A DNA stretch of 64,000 nucleotides from Gudongella sp046224405 (GCF_046224405.1 NZ_JBJXRK010000001.1:404824-468823); one strand, 5' to 3'; shown: positions 34,864 through 44,262, numbered from the stretch's first letter. Numbers and translations: made by a program. Notes: a model not told the origin generated them from the letters alone.

Positions 34864-35976
34864 CTAATCCTCCTCAAATGGAAACCTGAAGTCCAGGCCC
34901 AAACCATCCCTAACCTCAATGAGATCCTTCTGTACACCTTCATTCACAGGAACCCCCTTCAGGTCCCTCTCCTGCTTGACCAGATACTCCTTCTCACCTG
35001 CTGTGAATATCCTCTCCTCTCCAGGAGCAACCTTCGAGCTTCTCAATTCCCTAAGTATGTTTCCTGCTGTGCGTCTGAAGCTGTCCGCACCCATAAAGGC
35101 CTCAGTGTCTATGGCTATGAAGAAATGTCCAAGGGGATAGGGTATCTTCTCTCCCCCTTCACCTATTCCTGAAAGCATCCTCAGATAGCTCCCGGCCTGA
35201 AGTGCAGCTGACAGGATTTCAACAACAGTTGCATAGCCGTAGCCCTTGTGTCCTCCCATCTCCTCTCCTATGCCTCCAAGAGGTGCAAAGGCTGCCTCAC
35301 CTGTAAGCAGGTCCTTTAGAATCCTTTCACTGTCTGTCATTGCCGAGCCGTCGCTTCCAACTACCATACCTGCAGGAGTGTCCTTGCCCATTCTAGCATA
35401 GTATTCTATCCTTCCCCTTTGGGTTATGCTGGTTGCACAATCCAAGACAAATGGGAAGTTCTCATCAGTTGGCAATCCAAAGGTCAGGGGATTTGTGCCA
35501 AGCATATTCTCAACACCAAAGGTCGGTGCAATGGATGGCCTTGCATTTGTTCCAGTGATACCGATCATATCCTCCTCTGTTGCCATGGTCACATAGTAGC
35601 CGGCAATCCCGTAATGGGTGGAGTTCCTTACGGCCACCATCCCCATTCCATATTTTTTGGCCTTTTCAATTGCCAGCTTCATGGACCTGTAGGAGACAAC
35701 CATGCCCATGCCGTTGTGTCCGTCCACCACGGCAGTTGTAGGGGTCTCCCTTACTATCTCCATTTCAGTCACCGGGTTCAGGATCCCCTGGTTTATCCTG
35801 TCCATGTATATGGGCTTAAAGCGATTGACACCATGGCTTTCAATCCCCCGTCTGTCGCTCTCCATGAGGATTTCTGCACAGATCCTTGCATCCTCCCTGG
35901 GAACCCCGACCTTTTCAAAGGCTTGGACCATAAAATCCCCTATAAGCTTCCACGGTAAATACACCTTGTTATCCAT
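34864..35976 (-). CDS. Malate/L-lactate dehydrogenase family oxidoreductase (Ldh2/YlbC type)
   Basis: 370 residues from the ATG at 35976 after GAGGAGGGTCCAA. The family is recognised by SDRRGIESHGVNRFKPIYMD, VRNSTHYGIAGYYV, GTNARPSIAPTFG and the GGHKGYGYATVVEILSAALQ (20 residues) stretch. This superfamily, distinct from classical MDH/LDH, uses NAD(P) on 2-hydroxy acids such as malate, lactate, sulfolactate or ureidoglycolate. The substrate cannot be told. It precedes the N-ATPase operon by 55 bases without a visible terminator, so read-through is possible. Confidence 0.88.
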   Translation of the reverse strand: MDNKVYLPWKLIGDFMVQAFEKVGVPREDARICAEILMESDRRGIESHGVNRFKPIYMDRINQGILNPVTEMEIVRETPTTAVVDGHNGMGMVVSYRSMKLAIEKAKKYGMGMVAVRNSTHYGIAGYYVTMATEEDMIGITGTNARPSIAPTFGVENMLGTNPLTFGLPTDENFPFVLDCATSITQRGRIEYYARMGKDTPAGMVVGSDGSAMTDSERILKDLLTGEAAFAPLGGIGEEMGGHKGYGYATVVEILSAALQAGSYLRMLSGIGEGGEKIPYPLGHFFIAIDTEAFMGADSFRRTAGNILRELRSSKVAPGEERIFTAGEKEYLVKQERDLKGVPVNEGVQKDLIEVRDGLGLDFRFPFEED

Positions 35977-36157
35977 TTGGACCCTCCTCAATCATTTAAT
36001 CTTTGAATCCCTAGCTTCGAATAAAACAAAAATAATCCTACAACCACATTTCACTTTAACGTTTTAATTTGTCCATTCTATTGGATTTATACCCTTCACA
36101 TGGCTACAGCCACAGAACATTTGGATTTTCCAATTTAAAATGCTCAAAACTTAACGT

Positions 36158-36186
36158 TTGACACCTCTTTTGATTTCTGGTATATT
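36158..36186 (+). promoter_or_regulatory. Promoter of the thiamin salvage operon
   Basis: TTGACA at 36158-36163 and TATATT at 36181-36186 with a 17-base spacer, about 25 bases upstream of the TPP riboswitch. Confidence 0.85.
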
Positions 36187-36210
36187 GTTCTCAAGTTAAT
36201 AATACAATTG

Positions 36211-36302
36211 TACTAGGGGAGCTGGAATGGCCAGCTGAAAGTGAAGCCCATAAGTTTCTTACCCTTATACCTGATCTGGATAATACCAGCGTAGGGAAGT
36301 AT
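36211..36302 (+). promoter_or_regulatory. TPP (thi-box) riboswitch
   Basis: ACTAGGGGAGCTGG, CAGCTGAAAGTGAAGCCC, the ACC CTTATACCTGATCTGG segment and AATACCAGCGTAGGGAAGT match the conserved TPP aptamer (GGGGNGC, CUGAGA, ACCUGAUCUGGAUAAUNCCAGCGNAGGGAA). It controls the following thiW-thiD-cytX-thiM-thiE operon, switching it off when thiamin diphosphate is plentiful. Confidence 0.97.
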
Positions 36303-36316
36303 CATGCTGCATATAG

Positions 36317-36352
36317 AGCATATTTCCGTCGCAAGGAGATATGCTTTTATTT
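36317..36352 (+). terminator. Expression-platform terminator of the TPP riboswitch
   Basis: AGCATAT-TCC pairs with GGA-ATATGCT (one mismatched pair), followed by TTTTATTTAT. It lies 15 bases after the aptamer and 54 before thiW. Confidence 0.75.
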
Positions 36353-36405
36353 ATACCTTGCAGACATCCAGCCTTCTAGTACAAAAAATACAAGGAGGTT
36401 TTTTT

Positions 36406-36891
36406 ATGCAAACAAAGAAACTCGTTCTAAGTGGATTGCTGGTTTCAATCGGTGTGCTTGCAAGCCACATCATTGTAATCCCAGTGGGCGTTGCAAAGGC
36501 ATATCCCCTGCAGCATACAATTAACGTCATAAGCGCCATATTACTGGGTCCAGGCTATGCTGTATCCAACGCCCTGCTGATTTCACTGTTGAGAAATGTC
36601 TTGGGTGTCGGATCAGTTCTTGCATTTCCAGGAAGCATGTTCGGTGCAATGTTGGCGGGCCTTGCCTATAAATACTTCAAAAAATCCTATGCAGCTGGCA
36701 TAGGTGAAGTAATAGGCACAGGGATGGTTGGAAGTCTTGTTGCTTTTCCCCTCTCACGGTTCCTGTTGGGGTCCGAAGCAGGTGCGTTCTTCTTTATTCC
36801 ACCATTTATGATTTCAAGCCTAGGTGGTGCAATCATTGGAATCTTAACTGTCAAGTCACTGAATGGTCTAGGGAAGGGGGTTCTACTGTAA
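36406..36891 (+). CDS. thiW: ThiW-type ECF substrate-binding membrane protein
   Basis: 161 residues with about five or six hydrophobic segments, start ATG at 36406 after ACAAGGAGG. The family pattern is visible in AKAYPLQHTINVISAILLGP (20 residues) and the SLLRNVLGVGSVLAFPGSMF region. ThiW is an S component predicted to capture a thiazole moiety of thiamin for the shared ECF transporter. TPP control and the neighbouring thiM, thiE and thiD genes support this. It shares one base with thiD. Confidence 0.92.
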   Translation: MQTKKLVLSGLLVSIGVLASHIIVIPVGVAKAYPLQHTINVISAILLGPGYAVSNALLISLLRNVLGVGSVLAFPGSMFGAMLAGLAYKYFKKSYAAGIGEVIGTGMVGSLVAFPLSRFLLGSEAGAFFFIPPFMISSLGGAIIGILTVKSLNGLGKGVLL

Positions 36892-37694
36892 TGAAAAAGG
36901 TATTAACAATAGCGGGCAGCGATTCATCAGGTGGAGCAGGTATACAGGGAGACCTGAAGGCATTTTCAGCAAATGGAACTTTTGGCATGAGTGTCATTAC
37001 AGCAGTGACTGCCCAGAACACACAGGGGGTGTCTCTAGTTCATGATATTCCAAGGAAGGTGATTGAGACACAGATAAGTGCCCTGTTCGATGATATGGAA
37101 ATAGACGGAATCAAAATAGGCATGGTCTCAATTCCTGACACCATAGAAATGATAGCTAAAACCTTAATAAAATATTCTTTGCCTAAGATTGTGCTGGACC
37201 CTGTCATGGTATCAAAGAGCGGTTCTCATCTCCTTCAGCCTGATGCAGTAAATGCACTTAAGGATCAGCTTGTTCCCATGGCATACCTTATCACCCCAAA
37301 TATTCCCGAAGCGGAAGTATTGACCGGAGTGAAGATAAAAAGCGAGAAGGACATGATCAAGGCAGCCAAAGAGCTGATGTCTCTTGGATGCCAGAACGTG
37401 CTGATAAAGGGTGGACACCTTGAAGGTCCTGCGGTCGATATCCTCTTTGACGGCATGGAAATAAGGAGATTCCACGCTGAAAGGCTAGCTTCCAACAGCA
37501 ATCATGGCACTGGCTGCGCGCTGTCCTCGGCAATATGCTCCAATCTCGCCAAGGGGCTCAGTTTGGATGATGCTGTCCAAAATGGAAAGGCATATGTCTA
37601 TGAGAGTATAAAATATGGCTTTGCGGTGGGAAAGGGTGTCGGTGTTCTACATCACTTCCATAATTTCCATGAAGGAGGGTCACGCAATGGATAG
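36891..37694 (+). CDS. thiD: Hydroxymethylpyrimidine (phosphate) kinase
   Basis: 267 residues, ribokinase fold. TIAGSDSSGGAGIQGDLKAF (20 residues), the VLDPVMVSKSG motif, TPNIPEAEVLTG and the anion-hole/catalytic NHGTGCALSSAI near the C-terminus are present. It phosphorylates HMP and HMP-P. The end overlaps cytX by eight bases. Confidence 0.96.
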   Translation: MKKVLTIAGSDSSGGAGIQGDLKAFSANGTFGMSVITAVTAQNTQGVSLVHDIPRKVIETQISALFDDMEIDGIKIGMVSIPDTIEMIAKTLIKYSLPKIVLDPVMVSKSGSHLLQPDAVNALKDQLVPMAYLITPNIPEAEVLTGVKIKSEKDMIKAAKELMSLGCQNVLIKGGHLEGPAVDILFDGMEIRRFHAERLASNSNHGTGCALSSAICSNLAKGLSLDDAVQNGKAYVYESIKYGFAVGKGVGVLHHFHNFHEGGSRNG

Positions 37695-38886
37695 ATTCAG
37701 TGGATTGAACCTTACTTTCCTGTGGTTTGGAGCTGCAATTTCAGTTGCAGAAGTAATGACCGGAGGATTGCTGGCTCCCCTGGGCTTCAAGCAGGGTATA
37801 TTTGTAATCATAGTCGGCCATATAATAGGCGGCCTCATTATGGCAGCTGCTGGGAACATAGGCTACGAAAAGAAGCTTGCAAGCATGGAATCCACCGAGC
37901 TGACCTTTGGCAAGTACGGCAAGGCCCTGTTCTCTTTTCTTAATGCAACCCAGCTTGTGGGGTGGACGGTCATCATGCTCATATCCGGCGGTGCGGCAAC
38001 ATCGGTGCTGACCCAGAACATCCTCTCCTTTGGTTCCACTACCACATGGATAGTTGTTCTCGGAGTGCTTATAGCACTTTGGCTATATGTTGGCAAGGGC
38101 CTATGGAAGGTAGGCAATATTTTAGTTGGCATTTCAATGCTTGCCATTACAATTATCCTTATAGGAATAGGTCTGGGCACAGAAGGAGTCACTTCAATGA
38201 CCAACCAGAACACCCTTTCATTGGGACTTGCTATTGAACTGACAATAGTTATGCCAATCTCATGGGTTCCTCTTGTGGCTGACTATACAAGGGACAGCAA
38301 AAGCAAGCTGGGAGGTAACCTGGGTACGTTTATCGGGTATTTTATTGGGAGCTCACTAATGTATTTTGTCGGCCTTATTGCAGCATTGGGCTTTGGCAGC
38401 ACGGATATAGGCTCCATACTCCTCAATCAGGGCTACGGACCTATCGGTGTGTTGATCATTATGCTTTCCACCATCTCCACTACATATCTGGATGCCTTCA
38501 GCGCAGGCCTGTCAGTCAAGAATCTCCTTCCTGGGTTTTCCGAAAAGCACCTTGGAACCGGCGTTGTGCTTTTGTCCATATTGATAGCTTTGACCTTTCC
38601 AATGTCGGCCTATGAAGGATTCCTGTTGTGGATTGGCGCCTTGTTTGTACCCCTGTTCGCTATCCTCATAACTGACTACTACATCCTGGGTAATCAATCC
38701 ACATCCGATGCCCTTGCATTGGTCCTCTGGATACTTGGAGTTGGCGTATACAGAATCTTTGTAGCCATCGACCTGTCCATTGGGACCACATTGCCAGCAA
38801 TGGCCCTTGTATCACTGCTATACTACACTTCAACGAAAGGAATGATGATATGGAAGGAAAGAAAATCCCAGTCCTCCACCACATAA
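37687..38886 (+). CDS. cytX: Hydroxymethylpyrimidine transporter, NCS1 family
   Basis: 399 residues with about 12 hydrophobic segments. ATG at 37687 follows GAAGGAGG; the longer upstream frame lies inside thiD. The NCS1 opening LNLTFLWFGAAISVAEVMTG (20 residues) and VMPISWVPLVADYTRDSKS are typical. Placement among thi genes under a TPP riboswitch identifies it as the CytX-type HMP importer rather than a cytosine permease. Confidence 0.93.
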   Translation: MDRFSGLNLTFLWFGAAISVAEVMTGGLLAPLGFKQGIFVIIVGHIIGGLIMAAAGNIGYEKKLASMESTELTFGKYGKALFSFLNATQLVGWTVIMLISGGAATSVLTQNILSFGSTTTWIVVLGVLIALWLYVGKGLWKVGNILVGISMLAITIILIGIGLGTEGVTSMTNQNTLSLGLAIELTIVMPISWVPLVADYTRDSKSKLGGNLGTFIGYFIGSSLMYFVGLIAALGFGSTDIGSILLNQGYGPIGVLIIMLSTISTTYLDAFSAGLSVKNLLPGFSEKHLGTGVVLLSILIALTFPMSAYEGFLLWIGALFVPLFAILITDYYILGNQSTSDALALVLWILGVGVYRIFVAIDLSIGTTLPAMALVSLLYYTSTKGMMIWKERKSQSSTT

Positions 38887-39548
38887 CAAATGAAGTGGCT
38901 TCAAACCTTCAGGCACAGGTAACAGAGCTGATGGGGTTGATTCCCATAATGGGTAACAGCAGTCTTGATGCCCATGAGATAGCCTCCGTGTCATCCGGAC
39001 TGGTTTTGAACCTGGGAATGCCAAATCCAGACAAGCTTCATGCAATCAGAAATACAATTCCAGTTTATAAAGCCGCCGGCAAGCCAATAGTACTTGATCC
39101 TGTGGGTATTTCCCTATCAAATTCCAGAAGGGGTCTTGCCCTTGAACTGATCAAGGGCAAAGGAATTTCTGTTATAAAAGGAAACCAAAGTGAAATAGGC
39201 TCTCTTCTCAATGAAAGAGACGCAGAGGCTTTTACCCTAAATTACAAGGCTGTGCTGGTAACGACGGGAAAGACCGTTCAGATCACCCACGGCAAAAGAA
39301 GTGAGTTCTTGGAAATGCCAGCAAGCAAAATTCACAAACTCCCTGGAACAGGCTGCATCCTCGGCACAATAATTGGCTGTCTTTTACTAAAGGGTCTTTC
39401 TCCATTTGATGCATCGGTCTTCTCAGCTAGCCTTATGGCAAAAACTGCAGAGAGGATCCCACCTGAACTTTCCTACGGGAGGATTCAGGAAATCTTACTA
39501 ACAGAACTGGAGGTTTTGGCAAATGAGAATTTATCTAATCACAAGTGA
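38850..39548 (+). CDS. thiM: Hydroxyethylthiazole kinase
   Basis: 232 residues, somewhat shorter than the usual 260-270, the loss being at the N-terminus. VLHHITNEVASNLQAQVTEL (20 residues) replaces the common ITNxVVxNFTAN, with LGMPNPDK, KPIVLDPVGISLSNSRR, IKGNQSEI, and the catalytic LPGTGCILGTIIG. It salvages hydroxyethylthiazole. It overlaps the end of cytX by 37 bases and thiE by 26. Confidence 0.92.
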   Translation: MEGKKIPVLHHITNEVASNLQAQVTELMGLIPIMGNSSLDAHEIASVSSGLVLNLGMPNPDKLHAIRNTIPVYKAAGKPIVLDPVGISLSNSRRGLALELIKGKGISVIKGNQSEIGSLLNERDAEAFTLNYKAVLVTTGKTVQITHGKRSEFLEMPASKIHKLPGTGCILGTIIGCLLLKGLSPFDASVFSASLMAKTAERIPPELSYGRIQEILLTELEVLANENLSNHK

Positions 39549-40119
39549 TATGAAGGATGAGAGGCAATGGTTTGAAAGAATAGACAGAATCCTCAAATCA
39601 GGAATTGACATGCTTCAATACAGGGACAAGGCGAACTCCACCTTGACCATACATGAAACGGCAAGGAAGCTGAAAATCCTATGCAAAAAATACAATACAC
39701 CCCTTATCATAAACAACAGGGTGGATGTTTGCATGGCTTTGGATGCTGACGGTGTCCATCTTGGTGGTGATGATCTTCCTATTGAAACAGCAAGGAAAAT
39801 CATGGGGCCTGAAAAGATCATAGGCGCTTCCGCAAGGACTGTTGAGGCCATCAAAAATGGCGAAATAAAAAGAGTCGATTATTTCGGGTCAGGAGCCATG
39901 TTTGATACCGATACCAAAGTAGATGCCAAAAAGATATCAAAGGACCAGCTAAAACTCCTTGTTGATAGTACCTCCCTCCCGGTCTATGCCATTGGTGGAA
40001 TAAATGCTGAAAATGTACACCAGCTCGAAAACACAGGAATTGCAGGCGTTTGTCTATCAGCTGGACTGATGCTCAACTCAGACCCTGAAGGACTTATTGA
40101 GAAGATTAAAGGAATGTAA
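39523..40119 (+). CDS. thiE: Thiamin-phosphate synthase
   Basis: 198 residues, a TIM barrel. YLITSDM, LQYRDKANSTLTIHETARK, IINNRVDVCMALDADGVHLG (20 residues), GASARTVE, and VYAIGGINAENV are family motifs. It couples HMP-PP with thiazole phosphate. It is the last gene of the salvage operon. Confidence 0.96.
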   Translation: MRIYLITSDMKDERQWFERIDRILKSGIDMLQYRDKANSTLTIHETARKLKILCKKYNTPLIINNRVDVCMALDADGVHLGGDDLPIETARKIMGPEKIIGASARTVEAIKNGEIKRVDYFGSGAMFDTDTKVDAKKISKDQLKLLVDSTSLPVYAIGGINAENVHQLENTGIAGVCLSAGLMLNSDPEGLIEKIKGM

Positions 40120-40121
40120 AT

Positions 40122-40180
40122 AAAAAATCCACCCTCCAGAAGGAGCTTGACACTTACTCTTCCTTCCATAGGGTGGATTT
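40122..40180 (-). terminator. Terminator between thiE and copB
   Basis: AAATCCACCCT (40125-40135) pairs with AGGGTGGATTT (40170-40180) around a 34-base loop with its own small hairpin. The T-run (TTTTTTATTT) lies on the minus strand, so it mainly ends the copper operon transcript, though it may also stop thi transcription. Confidence 0.75.
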
Positions 40181-40184
40181 GAAT

Positions 40185-42224
40185 CTAGGCCTTCAACATC
40201 TTGGCGTTTATTGCGACTATAACGGTACTCATGCTCATTAGTATGGCTCCAACTGCGGGGCTTAGAACTATCCCCCAAGGTGCCAGAACTCCTGCTGCAA
40301 GAGGTATGGCTATTATGTTGTATCCGCTTGCCCACCACAGGTTCTGGACCATCTTTCTGTAGGTTTTCCTTGACAGGTCCATAAGGGCGACAACGTCATT
40401 CGGATTGCTCTTTACAAGGACAACATCTGCTGTCTCCATTGCCACATCAGTCCCTGCACCTATGGCAATACCCAGGTCTGCTGTAGCAAGGGCAGGGGCA
40501 TCGTTGACCCCGTCTCCTGTCATTGCAACCTTCCAGCCCTTGTCCTCCTTGATCTTCTTGATCTGATTCGCCTTGTCATCCGGTAGAACCCCGGCATAGA
40601 CTTCATCTATACCCAGCTGTCCGGCAACCCAGTCAGCAACCTTCCGGTTGTCACCTGTTAGCATTATGGAATGGACTCCCATCTCCTTCAGGGATGCAAT
40701 GGCCTCCTTGGCAGTTTCCCTTACCATGTCAGCAAGGCCGATCATTCCAATGATTTTATCCTCAACAAGGACAAACACAACAGTCTTTCCATCTTCGCTC
40801 ATCTTGTCGAAATTCTCCCTGTCATATGAAAGTTCCCTGCTCTCTATATAGCCTATGCTTACAACATTGATTTTCTCTCCACCTATCCTGCCTTCTATTC
40901 CCTTGCCGGTCAGAGATTGAAAGTCCTGGACCTTGCCAAGGTCAATTTCTCTTTCATTGGCTTCATTGACAATTCCGGTTGCAATTGGATGCTCCGAATT
41001 CTGTTCAAGGCCTGCCGCTGTTTTCAACACCTGAGCCTCTTCGTAGCCTTCGGCTGGTACAATATCCGTTACGCCGAACTCACCCTTTGTAAGGGTCCCG
41101 GTCTTGTCAAACACTACAGCATCAAGATTCCTGGCCCCCTCGAAGTTGGCACGGTTCCTTATTAGCAGCCCCTGCTTGGCTGAAAGGGTTGTTGAAACCG
41201 CAACCACAAGGGGTGATGCAAGCCCAAGTGCATGGGGGCATGTTATTACCATAACCGTAACCATCCGCTCAAGGGCCATGTCAAACTCATAACCAAGTGA
41301 CAGCCAGACAAAGAGGGTAATAAAGCCGGCACCAAGGGCCAGGTAGAACAGCCATTTGGCAGCCCTGTTTGTAAGATCCTGGGTCTTGGACTTTGTTTCC
41401 TGGGCCTCCCGGACCATCCTGATTACCTGTGAAAGGTAGGAATCCTCCCCGGTCTTTTCAACCTGGACGGTCAGTGAGCCCTCCTTGTTTACGGATCCCC
41501 CTATCACCTCATCATCTTCTTTTTTCTCAACAGGAACAGACTCTCCGGTTAGCATTGACTCGTCAACTGCGGATTTCCCGTCCACAATCACTCCATCAAC
41601 AGGTATCTTCTCGCCAGGCTTAACAAGGACACGGTCTCCGCTTTTCAGTTCAGATAATGGAACATCCTCAGCATTACCCTCATCATCCAGTCTGTGGGCC
41701 TCATTGGGCATAAGCTTAACCAGCTCCTCCAGAGCATTTGAAGCACCCATCACTGATTTCATCTCGATCCAGTGACCAAGAAGCATAATGTCAACAAGGG
41801 TTGCCAGCTCCCAGAAGAGCTGCTTGCCTTCCCAGCCAAACACCACAAGGCTGCTGTAGCCATAGGCAATGGTTATCGCCAGGGCAATCAGCATCATCAT
41901 TCCGGGACTCCTGTCCTTCAGCTCATCCCTGGCCCCGGTTATAAAGGGCCATCCACCGTAGAAAAAAACCACAGTGGACAAACCAAAGAGGATGTACATA
42001 TCCCCTGAGAACCTCCAGTCCACTCCAAGAAAGCCTTGAATCATGGGAGACAGGGCTAGAATGGGTATGGTCAGAACCAGGGAGATGAAAAAGCGTCTCC
42101 TAAAGTCAGCCACCATATCTCCGTGGTCATGTCCTCCATGGTCCCCGTGATCCTTGTGTTTGTCATGACTGCCATGATTGTCATGATTCTTCTGTTCTTT
42201 CATCCTTTTATCATCGTCCTTCAT
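40185..42224 (-). CDS. copB: Copper-translocating P-type ATPase, CopB (P1B-3) type
   Basis: 679 residues from the ATG at 42224 after TTAGGAGTG. The N-terminus is a His-rich metal-binding stretch (HDNHGSHDKHKDHGDHGGHD, 20 residues) instead of a CXXC domain. The membrane motif is CPH (MVITCPHALGLASPL), the P1B-3 signature. The phosphorylation site DKTGTLTKG, TGES in the actuator domain and TGDGVNDAPALA are intact. It exports copper or silver from the cytoplasm. It follows the multicopper oxidase by 26 bases; together they form a copper-resistance operon. Confidence 0.94.
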   Translation of the reverse strand: MKDDDKRMKEQKNHDNHGSHDKHKDHGDHGGHDHGDMVADFRRRFFISLVLTIPILALSPMIQGFLGVDWRFSGDMYILFGLSTVVFFYGGWPFITGARDELKDRSPGMMMLIALAITIAYGYSSLVVFGWEGKQLFWELATLVDIMLLGHWIEMKSVMGASNALEELVKLMPNEAHRLDDEGNAEDVPLSELKSGDRVLVKPGEKIPVDGVIVDGKSAVDESMLTGESVPVEKKEDDEVIGGSVNKEGSLTVQVEKTGEDSYLSQVIRMVREAQETKSKTQDLTNRAAKWLFYLALGAGFITLFVWLSLGYEFDMALERMVTVMVITCPHALGLASPLVVAVSTTLSAKQGLLIRNRANFEGARNLDAVVFDKTGTLTKGEFGVTDIVPAEGYEEAQVLKTAAGLEQNSEHPIATGIVNEANEREIDLGKVQDFQSLTGKGIEGRIGGEKINVVSIGYIESRELSYDRENFDKMSEDGKTVVFVLVEDKIIGMIGLADMVRETAKEAIASLKEMGVHSIMLTGDNRKVADWVAGQLGIDEVYAGVLPDDKANQIKKIKEDKGWKVAMTGDGVNDAPALATADLGIAIGAGTDVAMETADVVLVKSNPNDVVALMDLSRKTYRKMVQNLWWASGYNIIAIPLAAGVLAPWGIVLSPAVGAILMSMSTVIVAINAKMLKA

Positions 42225-42250
42225 CAATATCACTCCTAACAAGACCTATC

Positions 42251-43720
42251 TCATTCAACAAGAAACTGACCCATCATGCCGACATCCTCGTGCTCCAGTA
42301 TGTGGCAGTGGTACATAAACAGCCCTGGCTTTTTGAATCTTGCAATAACCCTCACAGTCTCATCGGCATCCACAACAAAGGAGTCCTTCCATCCCCTTTC
42401 AAAGATATATGGAGGATTCCCATCCCGGTCAAGGATCTGGAACTGGGTTCCGTGGGCGTGGAAGGGATGTACGCTTCCTGCCATCATGCCCATTCCGCTC
42501 TGGTTTGATACGACCCAAATCTCAGTGTCACCAAGGTTTACATATTCATCTATCCTGTCCATATCAAACTGCTTGCCATTTATGTTTACAGTGGGACCCA
42601 TACCCAGAAATACAAATTCCCTGGTCCTTGTGGCATCCTCAGGCTTCAGCCATTCAATTTCAGTAAGTGATCCCGGTACTGCATAATCATTTACCCTGTT
42701 TCCATCCACAATGAATTCCATGAAGCTCCTGTCCCGATGAGAAAGGCTGATCCTTTCACCATCCTGATAGCTTGAGAAATCCATCAGGATCTCAGCCCTT
42801 TCAGATGGGCCAAGAATGAGTCTTTCAAGCTCAACAGGCTCCTCCAGAAATCCACCGTCCGTGGCAATCTGATGGAAGCTGCTGCCATCATCAAGTCTAA
42901 GGTCAAATATTGTAGCATTTGAGCCGTTAAGGATCCTGAATCTCATCAATCCTTTTTCCACATGCAGATAGGGTCCAATTTCACCATTTACAAGAATCTC
43001 ATTCCCCATCAGCCCAAACATCACATCAGGACCGCCTAGAATATATTCTAAGCTTCCATCCTCACCAAACCTCTTGTCCTGGATTATCAGCGGTATGTCG
43101 TTTTTCCCGTACTCCTTTGGAATGTCCAATAAATCCGAAACCTCATCCTCTATTATAAAAAGACCCGCCAGACCCTTATATACCTGCCTTCCAGTATTGT
43201 AGTGGGGATGGGGATGGTACCAAAGTGTAGCTGCAGGCTGGTCTATCGTAAATTCAGGGCTCCAGGTCTCACCAGGATGAATTCCTGAATGAGGTCCTCC
43301 GTCGTCTTCTCCCTCAACCTCCAGGCCATGCCAGTGTATTGTGGTCAACTCGCCAGTCAAGCTGTTCTCAACATTTACAGCTACAGTCTCCCCCCTTCTG
43401 GTCCTTATGACAGGACCAAGAAAATCACCATTGTAGCCCATGGTTTCCGTCCAAACCCCGGGGAAAAACTCCCTGCTGCCATTCTGGGCTACCATGAAAA
43501 ACTCAGCCCTATCAGGTGAAGGATCTGTATCCTCAAGAATCTGCGGAATGGGTAGTGTAGAATTGTTCACTGCATCAGGACTTTCACCCTCCTCTCCTGC
43601 AGGTTTCTCAATTGGTATCTCATCAACTGGTCCTGGTATTTGGGTTGGCCTGTTCATAAAAAACAGCATCCCCCAAACTACCACCACCAAGCCTGCCAAG
43701 ACAACTATAATCTTTTTCAA
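42251..43720 (-). CDS. Multicopper oxidase (CueO/laccase-like), membrane-anchored
   Basis: 489 residues. A TTG at 43720, six bases after GAGGTG, is the likeliest start; a GTG at 43729 is the alternative. An N-terminal hydrophobic anchor (IIVVLAGLVVVVWGMLFFM) lacks a clear twin-Arg motif or lipobox. The four copper-binding clusters are intact: TIHWHGLEV, TLWYHPHPHYN, VHPFHAHGTQF and MYHCHILEHEDVGMM. It would oxidise cuprous copper or organic substrates outside the membrane. This needs oxygen, which is odd for an otherwise anaerobic gene set. Operon with copB. Confidence 0.93.
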   Translation of the reverse strand: MKKIIVVLAGLVVVVWGMLFFMNRPTQIPGPVDEIPIEKPAGEEGESPDAVNNSTLPIPQILEDTDPSPDRAEFFMVAQNGSREFFPGVWTETMGYNGDFLGPVIRTRRGETVAVNVENSLTGELTTIHWHGLEVEGEDDGGPHSGIHPGETWSPEFTIDQPAATLWYHPHPHYNTGRQVYKGLAGLFIIEDEVSDLLDIPKEYGKNDIPLIIQDKRFGEDGSLEYILGGPDVMFGLMGNEILVNGEIGPYLHVEKGLMRFRILNGSNATIFDLRLDDGSSFHQIATDGGFLEEPVELERLILGPSERAEILMDFSSYQDGERISLSHRDRSFMEFIVDGNRVNDYAVPGSLTEIEWLKPEDATRTREFVFLGMGPTVNINGKQFDMDRIDEYVNLGDTEIWVVSNQSGMGMMAGSVHPFHAHGTQFQILDRDGNPPYIFERGWKDSFVVDADETVRVIARFKKPGLFMYHCHILEHEDVGMMGQFLVE

Positions 43721-43767
43721 TAACCTCACCTCAAATCATAAATTTCATTAACCCCACCATCTTGTAT

Positions 43768-44136
43768 CTATCTCCAGAATCTGGTCATGTCCTTCTTGTC
43801 TTCAATATTGTATTGGATCATCATGTCAATAAGATCAAGGTCCACCTTTTCCTTCCATTTGATCTTCATGGTCATCTTTGTCCTCTCATAGCCTGATTCT
43901 CTGATCTCCTTATCAAAAATGTCCAGGGTATGGGCTTCAGGTGAAAGAGAAATATGTCCCTTGGATATGCTAAAACCTATGATAAAGGTTCCATGGTCGC
44001 TGAACATGGGCTGATTCCACTTTATCTCCTCCTTCAGGTGAGGATACTTCTCCTTGATATGGTCAAGTATCATCTTGATCCTGTCTCTCTTGCCTGGCTC
44101 ATCTATCTGATCTATGAATTCCTTGTGAGTGTCCAT
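43768..44136 (-). CDS. DUF1801-family protein (YdhG-like)
   Basis: 122 residues. EEIKWNQPMFSDHGTFIIGF (20 residues) followed by SISKGHISLSPEAHTLDIF is the pattern of the DUF1801 family, sometimes called iron-chaperone-like by frataxin-fold similarity. The biochemical role is not established. Start ATG at 44136 follows AAGGAGGG. It lies alone upstream of the copper operon, in the same direction. Confidence 0.8.
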   Translation of the reverse strand: MDTHKEFIDQIDEPGKRDRIKMILDHIKEKYPHLKEEIKWNQPMFSDHGTFIIGFSISKGHISLSPEAHTLDIFDKEIRESGYERTKMTMKIKWKEKVDLDLIDMMIQYNIEDKKDMTRFWR

Positions 44137-44230
44137 TAAAATCCCTCCTTAGATGCTTTTTACCCCTTGCAATATGGACTTACAACAATCCAGAGTTAAA
44201 GACATATGCTCGTATTGTTGTTTCAGACAA

Positions 44231-44256
44231 AGAAAAAAAGCGGGGTTACCCGCTTT
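44231..44256 (-). terminator. Terminator of the Nim-like gene
   Basis: On the minus strand AAAGCGGG pairs with CCCGCTTT around a TAAC loop and is followed by TTTTTCTTTG, seven bases after the stop codon. Confidence 0.9.
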
Positions 44257-44262
44257 GTGTGC

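Noticed and set aside
36055..36160. Repeated TTAACGTTT motifs near the thi promoter as a binding site
   Set aside because: The two copies are short and AT-rich, not symmetrical, and not placed consistently relative to either divergent gene.
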